From an uncultured Anaerococcus sp. (GTDB lineage Bacteria; Bacillota; Clostridia; Tissierellales; Peptoniphilaceae), in contig NZ_CALGYW010000044.1 of assembly GCF_937934665.1 (NCBI RefSeq), positions 1-5,326 of the forward strand: a stretch of 5,326 nt of DNA, written 5' to 3'. Every line of letters starts with the position of its first letter. The first letter of the stretch is position 1. The translations under genes were made by a program, and so were the position numbers. Under the pieces are notes generated by a model that was not told the origin of the DNA, did no database searches, and was given only the letters and a program-made list of their open reading frames with translations. Below are positions 1 through 5,298 of this stretch, piece by piece.

Positions 1-518
1 GTAAAGGAAATATCAGGCCTTTCTAGGACGAGCTCTACAGTTTTTTCGTCAATAACCTTAGCCTCCTTAAATCTTTCAAGATTTATACCTGCTGCAGCCT
101 CTCCCTTGGCTGTATTATAGGTAAAGGCAACATCTTCTGCTGTTAGAGCAGACCCATCAGCAAACTTAAGCTTATCTTTTAATTTTACTATGTAGGTTTT
201 TTTATCTTCTGAAATCTCATAAGATTCCGCTAGGTCATTTTCTATGTGAAGGTTGGCATCACGCTTTAAAAGTGCTGAGTGAAAGACCATAGAGTTTGAA
301 TGTGATGATTCAAAAATAGGGTTGAAACCTTTTTCTGGCTCAGAACCAATACCTAGTACAAGCTCATCCTTTGATCTTTCGTATGATTTTACCTTCTCAC
401 TAGTTTCTGTCTTAACTTCTTCTTTACTTTCCCTTTTCTCGCCAGAACCACTGGAGCAAGCAGTAAGGGCAAGGATAAGGGCCGCGAGTCCAAATATTTT
501 CTTAATATGTTTTCTCAT
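1..518 (-). CDS. ABC transporter substrate-binding lipoprotein, SBP_bac_5 (peptide/nickel) family, N-terminal part only
   Basis: This gene is cut by the left edge of the window; 172 codons are visible of a family usually about 500-550 residues long. I translated it by hand from ATG at 518-516. The start is supported by an AAGGAG ribosome site five to six bases upstream. Residues 1-20 are a lipoprotein signal: basic MRKHIKK, a hydrophobic core, then the lipobox LTAC with Cys21 as the lipidated residue. A charged Ser/Glu/Lys linker follows to about residue 52. The family pattern then begins: GSEPEKGFNP (58-67), LLKRDANLHIENDLAESYE (83-101), and the family-typical KFADGSALTAEDVAFTYN (118-135). 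The mature protein should be tethered outside the membrane and deliver a ligand to an ABC permease. Whether the ligand is a peptide or a nickel chelate cannot be told from this third of the protein. The permease and ATPase genes, if linked, would lie beyond the left edge. Confidence 0.9.
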   Translation of the reverse strand, partial: MRKHIKKIFGLAALILALTACSSGSGEKRESKEEVKTETSEKVKSYERSKDELVLGIGSEPEKGFNPIFESSHSNSMVFHSALLKRDANLHIENDLAESYEISEDKKTYIVKLKDKLKFADGSALTAEDVAFTYNTAKGEAAAGINLERFKEAKVIDEKTVELVLERPDISF

Positions 519-540
519 AATTTCTCCTTATTTTTAATTA

Positions 541-569
541 ATTAAATACAATCCTATTTTAGTTTTCAA
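541..569 (-). promoter_or_regulatory. Predicted sigma-A promoter of the substrate-binding protein gene
   Basis: On the minus strand TTGAAA (569-564, five of six matches to TTGACA) is followed after exactly 17 bases by TTTAAT (546-541, five of six matches to TATAAT). It lies just downstream of the terminator at 571-610. The binding-protein gene would therefore start its own transcript near 534, with a very short leader of about 16 bases, instead of depending on read-through from DUF3842. This is prediction from sequence only; the region is AT-rich, so chance matches are possible. Confidence 0.55.
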
Positions 570-570
570 T

Positions 571-610
571 AAAAAAGGGCATAGAAGTATCCCTTGGGGT
601 TTTCTATACC
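571..610 (-). terminator. Intrinsic terminator between the DUF3842 and substrate-binding protein genes
   Basis: On the minus strand GGTATAGAA (610-602) pairs with TTCTATGCC (586-578) over nine base pairs with one G-U wobble. Inside the loop a second short CCC/GGG pairing is possible. The stem is followed by C and six T residues (576-571). The U-tract is present only in the minus-strand reading, so it stops transcripts coming from DUF3842. It could instead be an attenuator, but a promoter for the next gene lies directly after it, which favours a simple terminator. Confidence 0.75.
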
Positions 611-650
611 TTCCTAGTATATATATGTTAACCAAGACTAAACTTTTCAT

Positions 651-687
651 AAAAACTGCTTCTGCAGTCAGACTCCACTACCTGTGG
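651..687 (-). terminator. Weak hairpin pair with short U-tract after DUF3842
   Basis: Two small stem-loops follow the DUF3842 stop codon on the minus strand. The first is CCAC-AGGTA-GTGG (687-675). The second is ACTGC-AGAA-GCAGT (668-655), followed by four T residues (654-651). The second has the form of a weak intrinsic terminator, with the stronger one 40 bases further on. I looked for a known riboswitch consensus in this leader-like stretch and recognised none. Confidence 0.4.
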
Positions 688-701
688 GCCTTAAATTTAG
701 C

Positions 702-1106
702 CTAGATGATTTTTTCAAGCTCTTTTAAAGCCAAACTTATTAACTTTTTCATAGAATAATCACTAACACCTACAATTACATTGTCATCATGGAGAAAGGG
801 TATCAAAATTCTTTTTGCTTTTGATATGGAAACGGCTTCAGCCATCTTGCTAGTTATTTCCCCACACATGGAATTTGTAAGTAGGATGCCGATAGGTCCT
901 ATAATAATATCAGCCCTCTGACAGTTTACTATTAGGGCATTTTCTCCTGTGGCAGCACGATTTGCTCCTGCCTTTAGCATAGCACTTGTAGCGTGAGAAT
1001 TTGTCCCCACACAAGTTATATCTAAGTCTTTATGCTTTTCTCTAATAGATCCGACAAGTTCTTTGCCAAGACCTCCGCCCTGGGCGTCAATTATTAATAC
1101 ATTCAT
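702..1106 (-). CDS. DUF3842 family protein (function unknown)
   Basis: The protein has 134 residues, full length for this family of small Firmicutes proteins. The start is ATG at 1106-1104, with AGAGG five bases upstream. I recognise DUF3842 from three blocks: IDAQGGGLGKELV (6-18), GTNSHATSAMLKAGANRAATGEN (34-56) and DIIIGPIGILLTNSMCGEITSKMAEAV (66-92). The N-terminal strand followed by GGGxG looks like a Rossmann-type nucleotide-binding loop, and the strand order fits an alpha/beta cytoplasmic protein; this is inference from pattern, as the family has no function known to me. There is no signal peptide or membrane segment. Cys32, Cys62, Cys81 and His38 are present, but I cannot say whether they bind metal. 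The gene is a single transcription unit with its own strong promoter upstream and hairpin terminators downstream. Its neighbours, a binding protein and a potassium-uptake operon, do not define its job. Confidence 0.9.
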   Translation of the reverse strand: MNVLIIDAQGGGLGKELVGSIREKHKDLDITCVGTNSHATSAMLKAGANRAATGENALIVNCQRADIIIGPIGILLTNSMCGEITSKMAEAVSISKAKRILIPFLHDDNVIVGVSDYSMKKLISLALKELEKII

Positions 1107-1129
1107 ACTAACCTCTACTCTATTTTATA

Positions 1130-1157
1130 ATTATAACATAAAATCGTTTTTTGTTAA
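1130..1157 (-). promoter_or_regulatory. Strong extended -10 promoter of the DUF3842 gene
   Basis: On the minus strand TTAACA (1157-1152, five of six matches to TTGACA) is spaced 16 bases from a perfect TATAAT (1135-1130), which carries the extended TG motif one base upstream (TGTTATAAT). Transcription should begin near 1123, giving a short leader of about 17 bases with the AGAGG ribosome site. The -10 box sits inside an AT-only dyad, ATTTTAT and its reverse complement at 1144-1122, that could serve as an operator. In AT-rich DNA such symmetry may be accidental. Confidence 0.7.
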
Positions 1158-1219
1158 ATTATTTTTATAAATATTTCTCATTATATTTCCCTAAAGTCTT
1201 TACCCTTTTTATTTTTTTA

Positions 1220-1334
1220 ATAGAAAAAGAGCCCTAGGGGCTCCCTTCCAATAGAAAAGAATAAGTTAGTCCTAGTTTTCTTTAGGGAAAACTATAAGGA
1301 ATTAATAATGAAAAACCTAGCTATTTGATAGCTG
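1220..1334 (-). ncRNA. Candidate small RNA between ktrA and DUF3842
   Basis: The 327-base gap between ktrA and DUF3842 has no credible coding region. It does contain, in order on the minus strand, a good promoter (1368-1340), three stem-loops, and an intrinsic terminator. The stem-loops are AGCTAT-CAA-ATAGCT (1333-1319, right at the expected 5' end), an eight-pair TAGTTTTC/GAAAACTA stem (1294-1273), and the terminator stem. A transcript of about 110 nt would result. I find no start codon with a ribosome site inside it. It does not match tmRNA, 6S, RNase P, SRP RNA, tRNA or a riboswitch that I know. Alternatively the stretch is only the 3' untranslated region of the ktrBA mRNA, since that operon shows no stronger terminator before 1243. 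The promoter is the reason to prefer a separate RNA. Confidence 0.4.
1224..1243 (-). terminator. Intrinsic terminator (ktrBA operon and/or candidate small RNA)
   Basis: On the minus strand GAGCCC (1243-1238), a three-base CTA loop and GGGCTC (1234-1229) form a perfect six-pair GC-rich stem, followed directly by five T residues (1228-1224) and further T-rich sequence. In the plus reading the stem is followed by CCTTCC, so it works only for minus-strand transcripts. It is the first strong terminator after ktrA, about 190 bases downstream of its stop codon. Confidence 0.85.
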
Positions 1335-1339
1335 CTTAT

Positions 1340-1368
1340 ATTATAACATAAATTTTAACTTATGCAAA
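1340..1368 (-). promoter_or_regulatory. Orphan extended -10 promoter downstream of ktrA
   Basis: On the minus strand a perfect TATAAT (1345-1340) carries the extended TG motif (TGTTATAAT), with TTTGCA (1368-1363, four of six matches) 17 bases upstream. Thirteen bases over the -10 box are identical to the DUF3842 promoter (TTTATGTTATAAT at 1352-1340 and at 1142-1130). No open reading frame follows before the terminator at 1224-1243, so the product would be a short non-coding RNA starting near 1333. Some transcription might also read through the terminator into DUF3842. Confidence 0.5.
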
Positions 1369-1433
1369 CTATTTCACCATTTTTTTTACTCATTGGTTTT
1401 TCAACATTTTTATGTTTTCCTGTCGTTTTCCCG

Positions 1434-2090
1434 CTATTCTTCGTTAGAAATTTTCTCCACATCTTCTTTTCCACCCAGGAGAACTATAAGGTCATTTTTC
1501 TCTATTTTTGTGTGAGGACCTGGATTTATTATAGTCTTGCCGCCCCTTTCAAAGGCAACCACATTTAGGTTATATTTATTTCTAAAGTCAAGCTCCATAA
1601 GGTCCTTGCCAACCCAAGCCTTGTGGACTCTCACTTCTGCGAGTGAAAACTCATTAGAAAATTCTATAAATTCAAGAAGATTTGATCCAGAAATTACCCT
1701 GGCAAGTCTTTCACCACTGTCAAGCTCTGGGAAGATAATCTTATCTGCCCCAATTTTTTCCAAAATCCTCTCATGGGTGACTGTTGTAGCCTTGGCTATA
1801 ACAGTAGTGATTCCTGCATCCTTGCATATCAAGGTAGCTTCAATAGATGCTTCAATATTGCTTCCTGTAGCAATTACAGCTATGTCAAAGTTTTTTATAC
1901 CTAGATCTTTCATGGCATCTTCATCTGTCATATCAGCTTGGGCAGCGTAGGTTACCGAATCTGACATTTTTTGGACCTTGGTATAGTCCCTATCAACAGC
2001 CATAACTTCTACGTCTTTTTCGAATAATTTCTTGGCAAGAGCAGATCCAAACCTACCCAAACCTAGTACCAATACATTTTTTTCTTTCAT
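1434..2090 (-). CDS. ktrA: Potassium uptake regulatory subunit KtrA/TrkA, RCK domain protein
   Basis: The protein has 218 residues, the usual length of single-unit KtrA proteins and half the size of enterobacterial TrkA. It is cytoplasmic, with no signal or membrane segment. Residues 1-120 are an RCK_N Rossmann domain: VLVLGLGRFGSALAKKL (6-22) holds the GxGxxG nucleotide loop, and Asp33 ends the second strand where the ribose is held. In studied KtrA proteins the arginine of GLGRFG contacts the ATP phosphate. The stretch PELDSGERLA (121-130) leads into an RCK_C domain (about 137-218) ending with the typical DLIVLLGGKEDVEKI. In the family, KtrA forms an octameric ring under the KtrB dimer and opens it when ATP replaces ADP; in many Gram-positives RCK_C binds c-di-AMP, which closes the system. 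The start ATG at 2090-2088 is fixed by the AAGGAG site that overlaps the ktrB stop codon, so the two subunits are probably translated together. Confidence 0.93.
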   Translation of the reverse strand: MKEKNVLVLGLGRFGSALAKKLFEKDVEVMAVDRDYTKVQKMSDSVTYAAQADMTDEDAMKDLGIKNFDIAVIATGSNIEASIEATLICKDAGITTVIAKATTVTHERILEKIGADKIIFPELDSGERLARVISGSNLLEFIEFSNEFSLAEVRVHKAWVGKDLMELDFRNKYNLNVVAFERGGKTIINPGPHTKIEKNDLIVLLGGKEDVEKISNEE

Positions 2091-2102
2091 AATTTCTCCT
2101 TA
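2091..2102 (-). promoter_or_regulatory. ktrA ribosome site fused to the ktrB stop codon
   Basis: The minus strand reads TAAGGAGAAATT directly before the ktrA ATG. The TAA is the ktrB stop codon and also the first three bases of the Shine-Dalgarno stretch. Only nine bases separate stop from start. A ribosome ending ktrB would sit on the ktrA initiation site, consistent with translational coupling of two subunits of one complex. Confidence 0.85.
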
Positions 2103-3446
2103 ACCTATACTTATAAAACTTTCTGGATACCTAATTAGACTCTTTTTCGCCTTCATACCAAAGGCAAAGGCCATGGTCATTGGTCCAAGCCTACCTAGGT
2201 ACATACAAAAGGTAATTAAAACCTTGCCTACAGCAGATAAGTCTGGGGTCAACCCCTTACTTGCCCCTACTGTTGCAAGCGCTGAAACTGTTTCATATAA
2301 AATATCTACTAGGGGTGCACTTTCTGTTATTGTTAAAACAAAGCTTACAGAAAGGATAATGGTTATAGACACCAAAAATATAGCCAAAGCCTTTCTTAAT
2401 ACATCTGTACCGATAAATCTGCCGAAAACTACAGGCTCACTATCCCCTCTTACAACTGAATGGGTTGATAGGAAAAGTACTCCAAGTGTTGTTGTCTTGA
2501 TACCACCTGCAGTAGATCCTGGAGAGCCTCCAACAAACATAAGGCCCATAAGCATAAGGGCTGTCGAATCTTTTATATTTGCAAGATTTACCGAATAAAA
2601 TCCTGCAGTTCTTGCTACAACTGATTGGAAAAATGACTCTAAAATTGAACCCTTTACTCCCTCGTGCTGTAAAACTCCATCCCCACTTTCCAAAAATAAA
2701 AACATTAAAGTACCAAGAGTTAATAGTAGACCTGACATCATGAGGACAAGCTTTGAATGAGTTGATAGTTTCTTAAAAGACCTTCTCCTAAAAAGCTCGC
2801 TTGTAACTACAAAACCCAAGCCTCCCACTATTACTAATCCAGTTAGGGTAATGTTTACTAAAATATCGTCCCTAAAAGGATAGATAGAATCTCCTATTAT
2901 ATCAAAACCTGCATTACAAAAAGCAGAAATTGAGTGAAATACTGCATACCAAATGCCAGTACCTGCCCCATACATAGGGATAAACCTAATAGAAAGTAGG
3001 ATTGCTCCTAGAATTTCTGTCCCGAAAGTGAATACTAAAACATACTTAAAAAGGACAATCATACCCTCAAGGCTTTCTACATTTAGCTGTTCTTTTAGGA
3101 TTTGCCTGGATTTCATACCGATTTTTTTCCCTAAAATTAGAGGAATGATAGAGGCAAGACTCATTACTCCCAAACCTCCTATTTGGATTAGGATAATAAG
3201 GAGGACGTGGCCGTAGGTATTCCAATACTCTAGGGTATTAACAGGAGTAAGACCTGTGACACAAGAAGCACTAGCTGCTACAAAGAATGAATCAATGAGC
3301 TCTGTCGCCTCCCCACTTTTGGTAAAAAATGGCAGGGAAAGTAAAATCCCTCCTAGAAAAATAAGGATAACAAAACCCAAACTCAAAACCATAGGTGGAT
3401 TTAGACTAATCTTGTCGTAAATTTTGTTGATAAAACTTTTATTCAT
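2100..3446 (-). CDS. ktrB: Potassium transporter membrane subunit KtrB/TrkH
   Basis: The protein has 448 residues, as expected for KtrB, and is an integral membrane protein of the HKT/Trk/Ktr family that imports potassium, in some members together with sodium dependence. It shows the four-fold pore repeat. The filter glycines lie in SASCVTGLTPVN (59-70, Gly65), SAFCNAGFD (174-182, Gly180), VVARTAGFYSVN (276-287, Gly282) and SALATVGASKGLTP (388-401, Gly394). Further marks are the Gly/Ser-rich gate segment GGSPGSTAGGIKTTT (306-320) in the third repeat and the C-terminal GRLGPMTM (418-425). The fourth filter has Ala391 before TVG where I would more often expect Gly. The start ATG at 3446-3444 has AGGAG five bases upstream. 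KtrB forms a dimer gated by the KtrA ring, whose gene follows nine bases later. The leader can fold into two competing hairpins at the ribosome site. Confidence 0.94.
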   Translation of the reverse strand: MNKSFINKIYDKISLNPPMVLSLGFVILIFLGGILLSLPFFTKSGEATELIDSFFVAASASCVTGLTPVNTLEYWNTYGHVLLIILIQIGGLGVMSLASIIPLILGKKIGMKSRQILKEQLNVESLEGMIVLFKYVLVFTFGTEILGAILLSIRFIPMYGAGTGIWYAVFHSISAFCNAGFDIIGDSIYPFRDDILVNITLTGLVIVGGLGFVVTSELFRRRSFKKLSTHSKLVLMMSGLLLTLGTLMFLFLESGDGVLQHEGVKGSILESFFQSVVARTAGFYSVNLANIKDSTALMLMGLMFVGGSPGSTAGGIKTTTLGVLFLSTHSVVRGDSEPVVFGRFIGTDVLRKALAIFLVSITIILSVSFVLTITESAPLVDILYETVSALATVGASKGLTPDLSAVGKVLITFCMYLGRLGPMTMAFAFGMKAKKSLIRYPESFISIG

Positions 3447-3449
3447 AAT

Positions 3450-3477
3450 AACTCCTATGAGTTTATTTTACCCATAG
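3450..3477 (-). promoter_or_regulatory. Possible switch of two exclusive hairpins at the ktrB ribosome site
   Basis: On the minus strand CTATGGG (3477-3471) can pair with CTCATAG (3461-3455), seven pairs with one G-U wobble and a nine-base loop, leaving most of the Shine-Dalgarno sequence free. Alternatively AACTC (3463-3459) can pair with GAGTT (3454-3450), which buries the GGAG of the ribosome site. The two stems share 3461-3459 and cannot form together. This could modulate ktrB translation, but both stems are short and unproven. The leader is too short for a c-di-AMP (ydaO) riboswitch. Confidence 0.3.
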
Positions 3478-3494
3478 ACAGACCTTACCACCAC

Positions 3495-3523
3495 TTTATA
3501 TAAGCCTAAGGGCATTATTAAAT
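3495..3523 (-). promoter_or_regulatory. Tentative ktrBA promoter
   Basis: The minus strand reads TATATAAA at 3502-3495, a possible -10 region about 50 bases before the ktrB start. The -35 region is poor: TTTAAT or ATTTAA at the right distance. It is the best candidate I see in the 147-base divergent region, but a weak one. A regulator-dependent promoter is possible. Confidence 0.3.
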
Positions 3524-3547
3524 ATTTGTAAAATTTATTAAAGATTA

Positions 3548-3575
3548 TTTATCAAAGAAATATATCCTGTATAAT
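3548..3575 (+). promoter_or_regulatory. Promoter of the DUF2207 gene
   Basis: A perfect TATAAT lies at 3570-3575, preceded directly by TG. The best -35 candidate, TTTATC at 3548-3553 with 16-base spacing, is weak. A start near 3582 would place the transcript almost on the ribosome site AGGAGG (3584-3589), so the leader would be extremely short. It drives the gene away from the divergent ktrBA operon. Confidence 0.45.
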
Positions 3576-3593
3576 GATAAAAAAGGAGGATTT

Positions 3594-5297
3594 ATGAAAA
3601 AATTTTTACTTAGTCTTGCGATTATTATAGGGATTTTTATCCCAAAAGATTCTTATGCAGACGAATTTAGGGAAATATCTATAGAAGCAAATATCGACGA
3701 AAAAGGCATAGGCCACATCGAAGAAACTTGGAAAATCAACGAAACAGACACAGATTATACTGAAAGATACAAAACTATTAATAATCTTAGGGGCCTTGAA
3801 ATCGAAGACTTTAATCTAGAAGCCTTCGGCAAAACTTTTGAAAATAGGGACCCTTGGGATACTGACCTAGACTTTAAGGAAAAAGCCTATAAGAAAGGCG
3901 TCATAAAAAGGGATGATGATGAAGTAGAACTTTGTTGGGGCATATCAAATTATTCAGACAATACCTACAAACTTACCTACAAAATAAATCCTCTAGCAAT
4001 CGGATTAAATGATGCAGATATGGTATTTTTCACCTTTGTGGGAGATAATTTTGCCCCTGAGCCTGAAAAGATAAATATAAAAATTAAGGGCTTTAAGCCT
4101 TTTACCGACATCAAATTTTGGGCCTTTGGCCTAAAAGGTGCCATCCACGAAGAAAATGGAGAAATCATCCTTAACTCTACAGGAGATATCTCCTACACAA
4201 CAGTCATGGTCAAATTTCCTAAGGAAACTTTTGCCACATCCTACAAAGAAGATAAGTCATTTGAAGACTATGCCAATAAGGCTGTCAAGGGATCAAAGTG
4301 GGAAGAAAAGGAAGGTATGGCCTATAAAATTCCTATGCCAAAATGGGCTAAGATCCTGATAGGACTTGCCATAGCCCTTGGACTTGGAGGTATATTTGGA
4401 GGAGTTAGGGCTGCCGCCTTGTATTTTGACGAAAAAACCCTAGCAAACGCCAAAGACCTCCCACACCCAAAAGATTTTAAAAATAAATACTATAGAGGCC
4501 TTCCTTATGATGGCCACATAGAAGATTTAGCCTACCTTATAGGACAAATCCCAATCATAGGATTAGACCTTGGAGCAGCCTATATGAACGCCTTTATCCT
4601 AAAATGGGCCATGGACGGCCATATCGACCTGGGAGATAAGGAACCTGGTTTTTTAGAATCCCAAGCCATAAAAATCCTTTCAAAACCAGAAGATATGGGA
4701 CCTGTCGAGGAAAGTCTATTTGATATGCTTTATCAGGCAAGCCTTGAGAAAAAAGGCCAAAGAATGACCGATAAGGACTTTTCATCATATCTAGATAAAA
4801 ATTCAGATGACCTTGATAACCTCTACGACGACCTTGAAGATAAGTCTATCGAAGCCCTAAAAAAATACGGCTATATCAAAGACTACGAGCACGAAAAATC
4901 TTTCTTAGGAAGCAAAAAAACCGGCACAGAATTAAAAATTACAGATAAGGGGCTAGATCTTTATAAAAATATCTTAGGTTTTAAATCCTACCTCAAAGAC
5001 TATGCAGATGAAGGAACAAAAAGCCCAGAAGAGATGAAAAACTGGAAAGACTACCTACTCTACTCCATCATTTTAAATGTTGATGAAAACTTCAAAACCT
5101 TTGTAGATCAAAACTACAGAGATGAACCTTACTTCATCTACCACCCATACTACTTCACCAATGCAAATGCATATTCAAGCTCAATAAACGAGTCTTATGC
5201 AAGTGCAACTGGATTTTCTAACGCTGGCTTCGGAGGCCAAACATCCGTAGGAGGAGGCGGAGGATCCTTTGGTGGTGGAGGTGGTGGAGGCCGCTAG
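3594..5297 (+). CDS. DUF2207 domain membrane protein (YciQ-like) with glycine-rich tail
   Basis: The protein has 567 residues; its start ATG is supported by AAAGGAGGA four bases upstream. Residues 1-22 are a signal peptide (MKKFLLSLAIIIGIF, cleavage after SYA). Residues 23 to about 240 form the extracytoplasmic DUF2207 domain, opening with a strand-rich ISIEANIDEKGIGHIEETW typical of the family. A transmembrane helix covers about 251-275 (WAKILIGLAIALGLGGIFGG). A mixed-charge region follows, with the family-like blocks LGAAYMNAFILKWAMDGHIDL (326-346) and WKDYLLYSIILNVDENF (484-500). The tail is GFGGQTSVGGGGGSFGGGGGGGR (545-567), a hallmark of this family. Many members have further membrane helices before the tail; I see only one clear helix here, so the C-terminal half is probably cytoplasmic. 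The family has no settled function. The gene stands alone, divergent from ktrBA, with a hairpin right after its stop. Confidence 0.88.
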   Translation: MKKFLLSLAIIIGIFIPKDSYADEFREISIEANIDEKGIGHIEETWKINETDTDYTERYKTINNLRGLEIEDFNLEAFGKTFENRDPWDTDLDFKEKAYKKGVIKRDDDEVELCWGISNYSDNTYKLTYKINPLAIGLNDADMVFFTFVGDNFAPEPEKINIKIKGFKPFTDIKFWAFGLKGAIHEENGEIILNSTGDISYTTVMVKFPKETFATSYKEDKSFEDYANKAVKGSKWEEKEGMAYKIPMPKWAKILIGLAIALGLGGIFGGVRAAALYFDEKTLANAKDLPHPKDFKNKYYRGLPYDGHIEDLAYLIGQIPIIGLDLGAAYMNAFILKWAMDGHIDLGDKEPGFLESQAIKILSKPEDMGPVEESLFDMLYQASLEKKGQRMTDKDFSSYLDKNSDDLDNLYDDLEDKSIEALKKYGYIKDYEHEKSFLGSKKTGTELKITDKGLDLYKNILGFKSYLKDYADEGTKSPEEMKNWKDYLLYSIILNVDENFKTFVDQNYRDEPYFIYHPYYFTNANAYSSSINESYASATGFSNAGFGGQTSVGGGGGSFGGGGGGGR

Positions 5298-5298
5298 G

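Noticed and set aside
322..537. A 71-codon plus-strand open frame with hydrophobic, serine-rich product.
   Set aside because: It is the antisense shadow of the lipoprotein signal and linker of the substrate-binding protein.
1122..1144. AT-rich dyad over the DUF3842 -10 box, resembling a PerR/Fur-type operator.
   Set aside because: It fits the PerR 7-1-7 pattern only partly, and much of the symmetry comes from the TATAAT box itself in AT-rich DNA. Kept only as a remark in the promoter entry.
1131..1181. A 16-residue minus-strand frame starting ATGAGAAAT upstream of DUF3842.
   Set aside because: It has only a weak ribosome site and runs straight through the -35 and -10 boxes of the DUF3842 promoter, so a transcript would rarely include it.
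1308..1328. A plus-strand mini reading frame MKNLAI with AAGGA eight bases upstream, overlapping a hairpin, like a leader peptide.
   Set aside because: There is no plus-strand promoter upstream, no plus-strand gene downstream to attenuate, and the codons coincide with the stem-loop of the minus-strand candidate RNA.
1537..1950. A 137-codon plus-strand open frame opposite ktrA.
   Set aside because: It lies wholly antisense to a gene with clear family motifs, has no ribosome site, and its residues look like the reverse reading of KtrA.
2173..2598. A 141-codon plus-strand open frame opposite ktrB.
   Set aside because: It is antisense to conserved pore segments of KtrB and shows no recognisable domain or initiation signal.
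3447..3593. A c-di-AMP (ydaO) riboswitch or other long leader before ktrB.
   Set aside because: The divergent region is only 147 bases and must hold promoters for both directions; no ydaO-like conserved blocks are visible.
4138..4359. A 73-codon plus-strand frame inside the DUF2207 gene.
   Set aside because: It is an out-of-frame reading inside a continuous, family-recognisable coding region, so it is not a sign of a frameshift.
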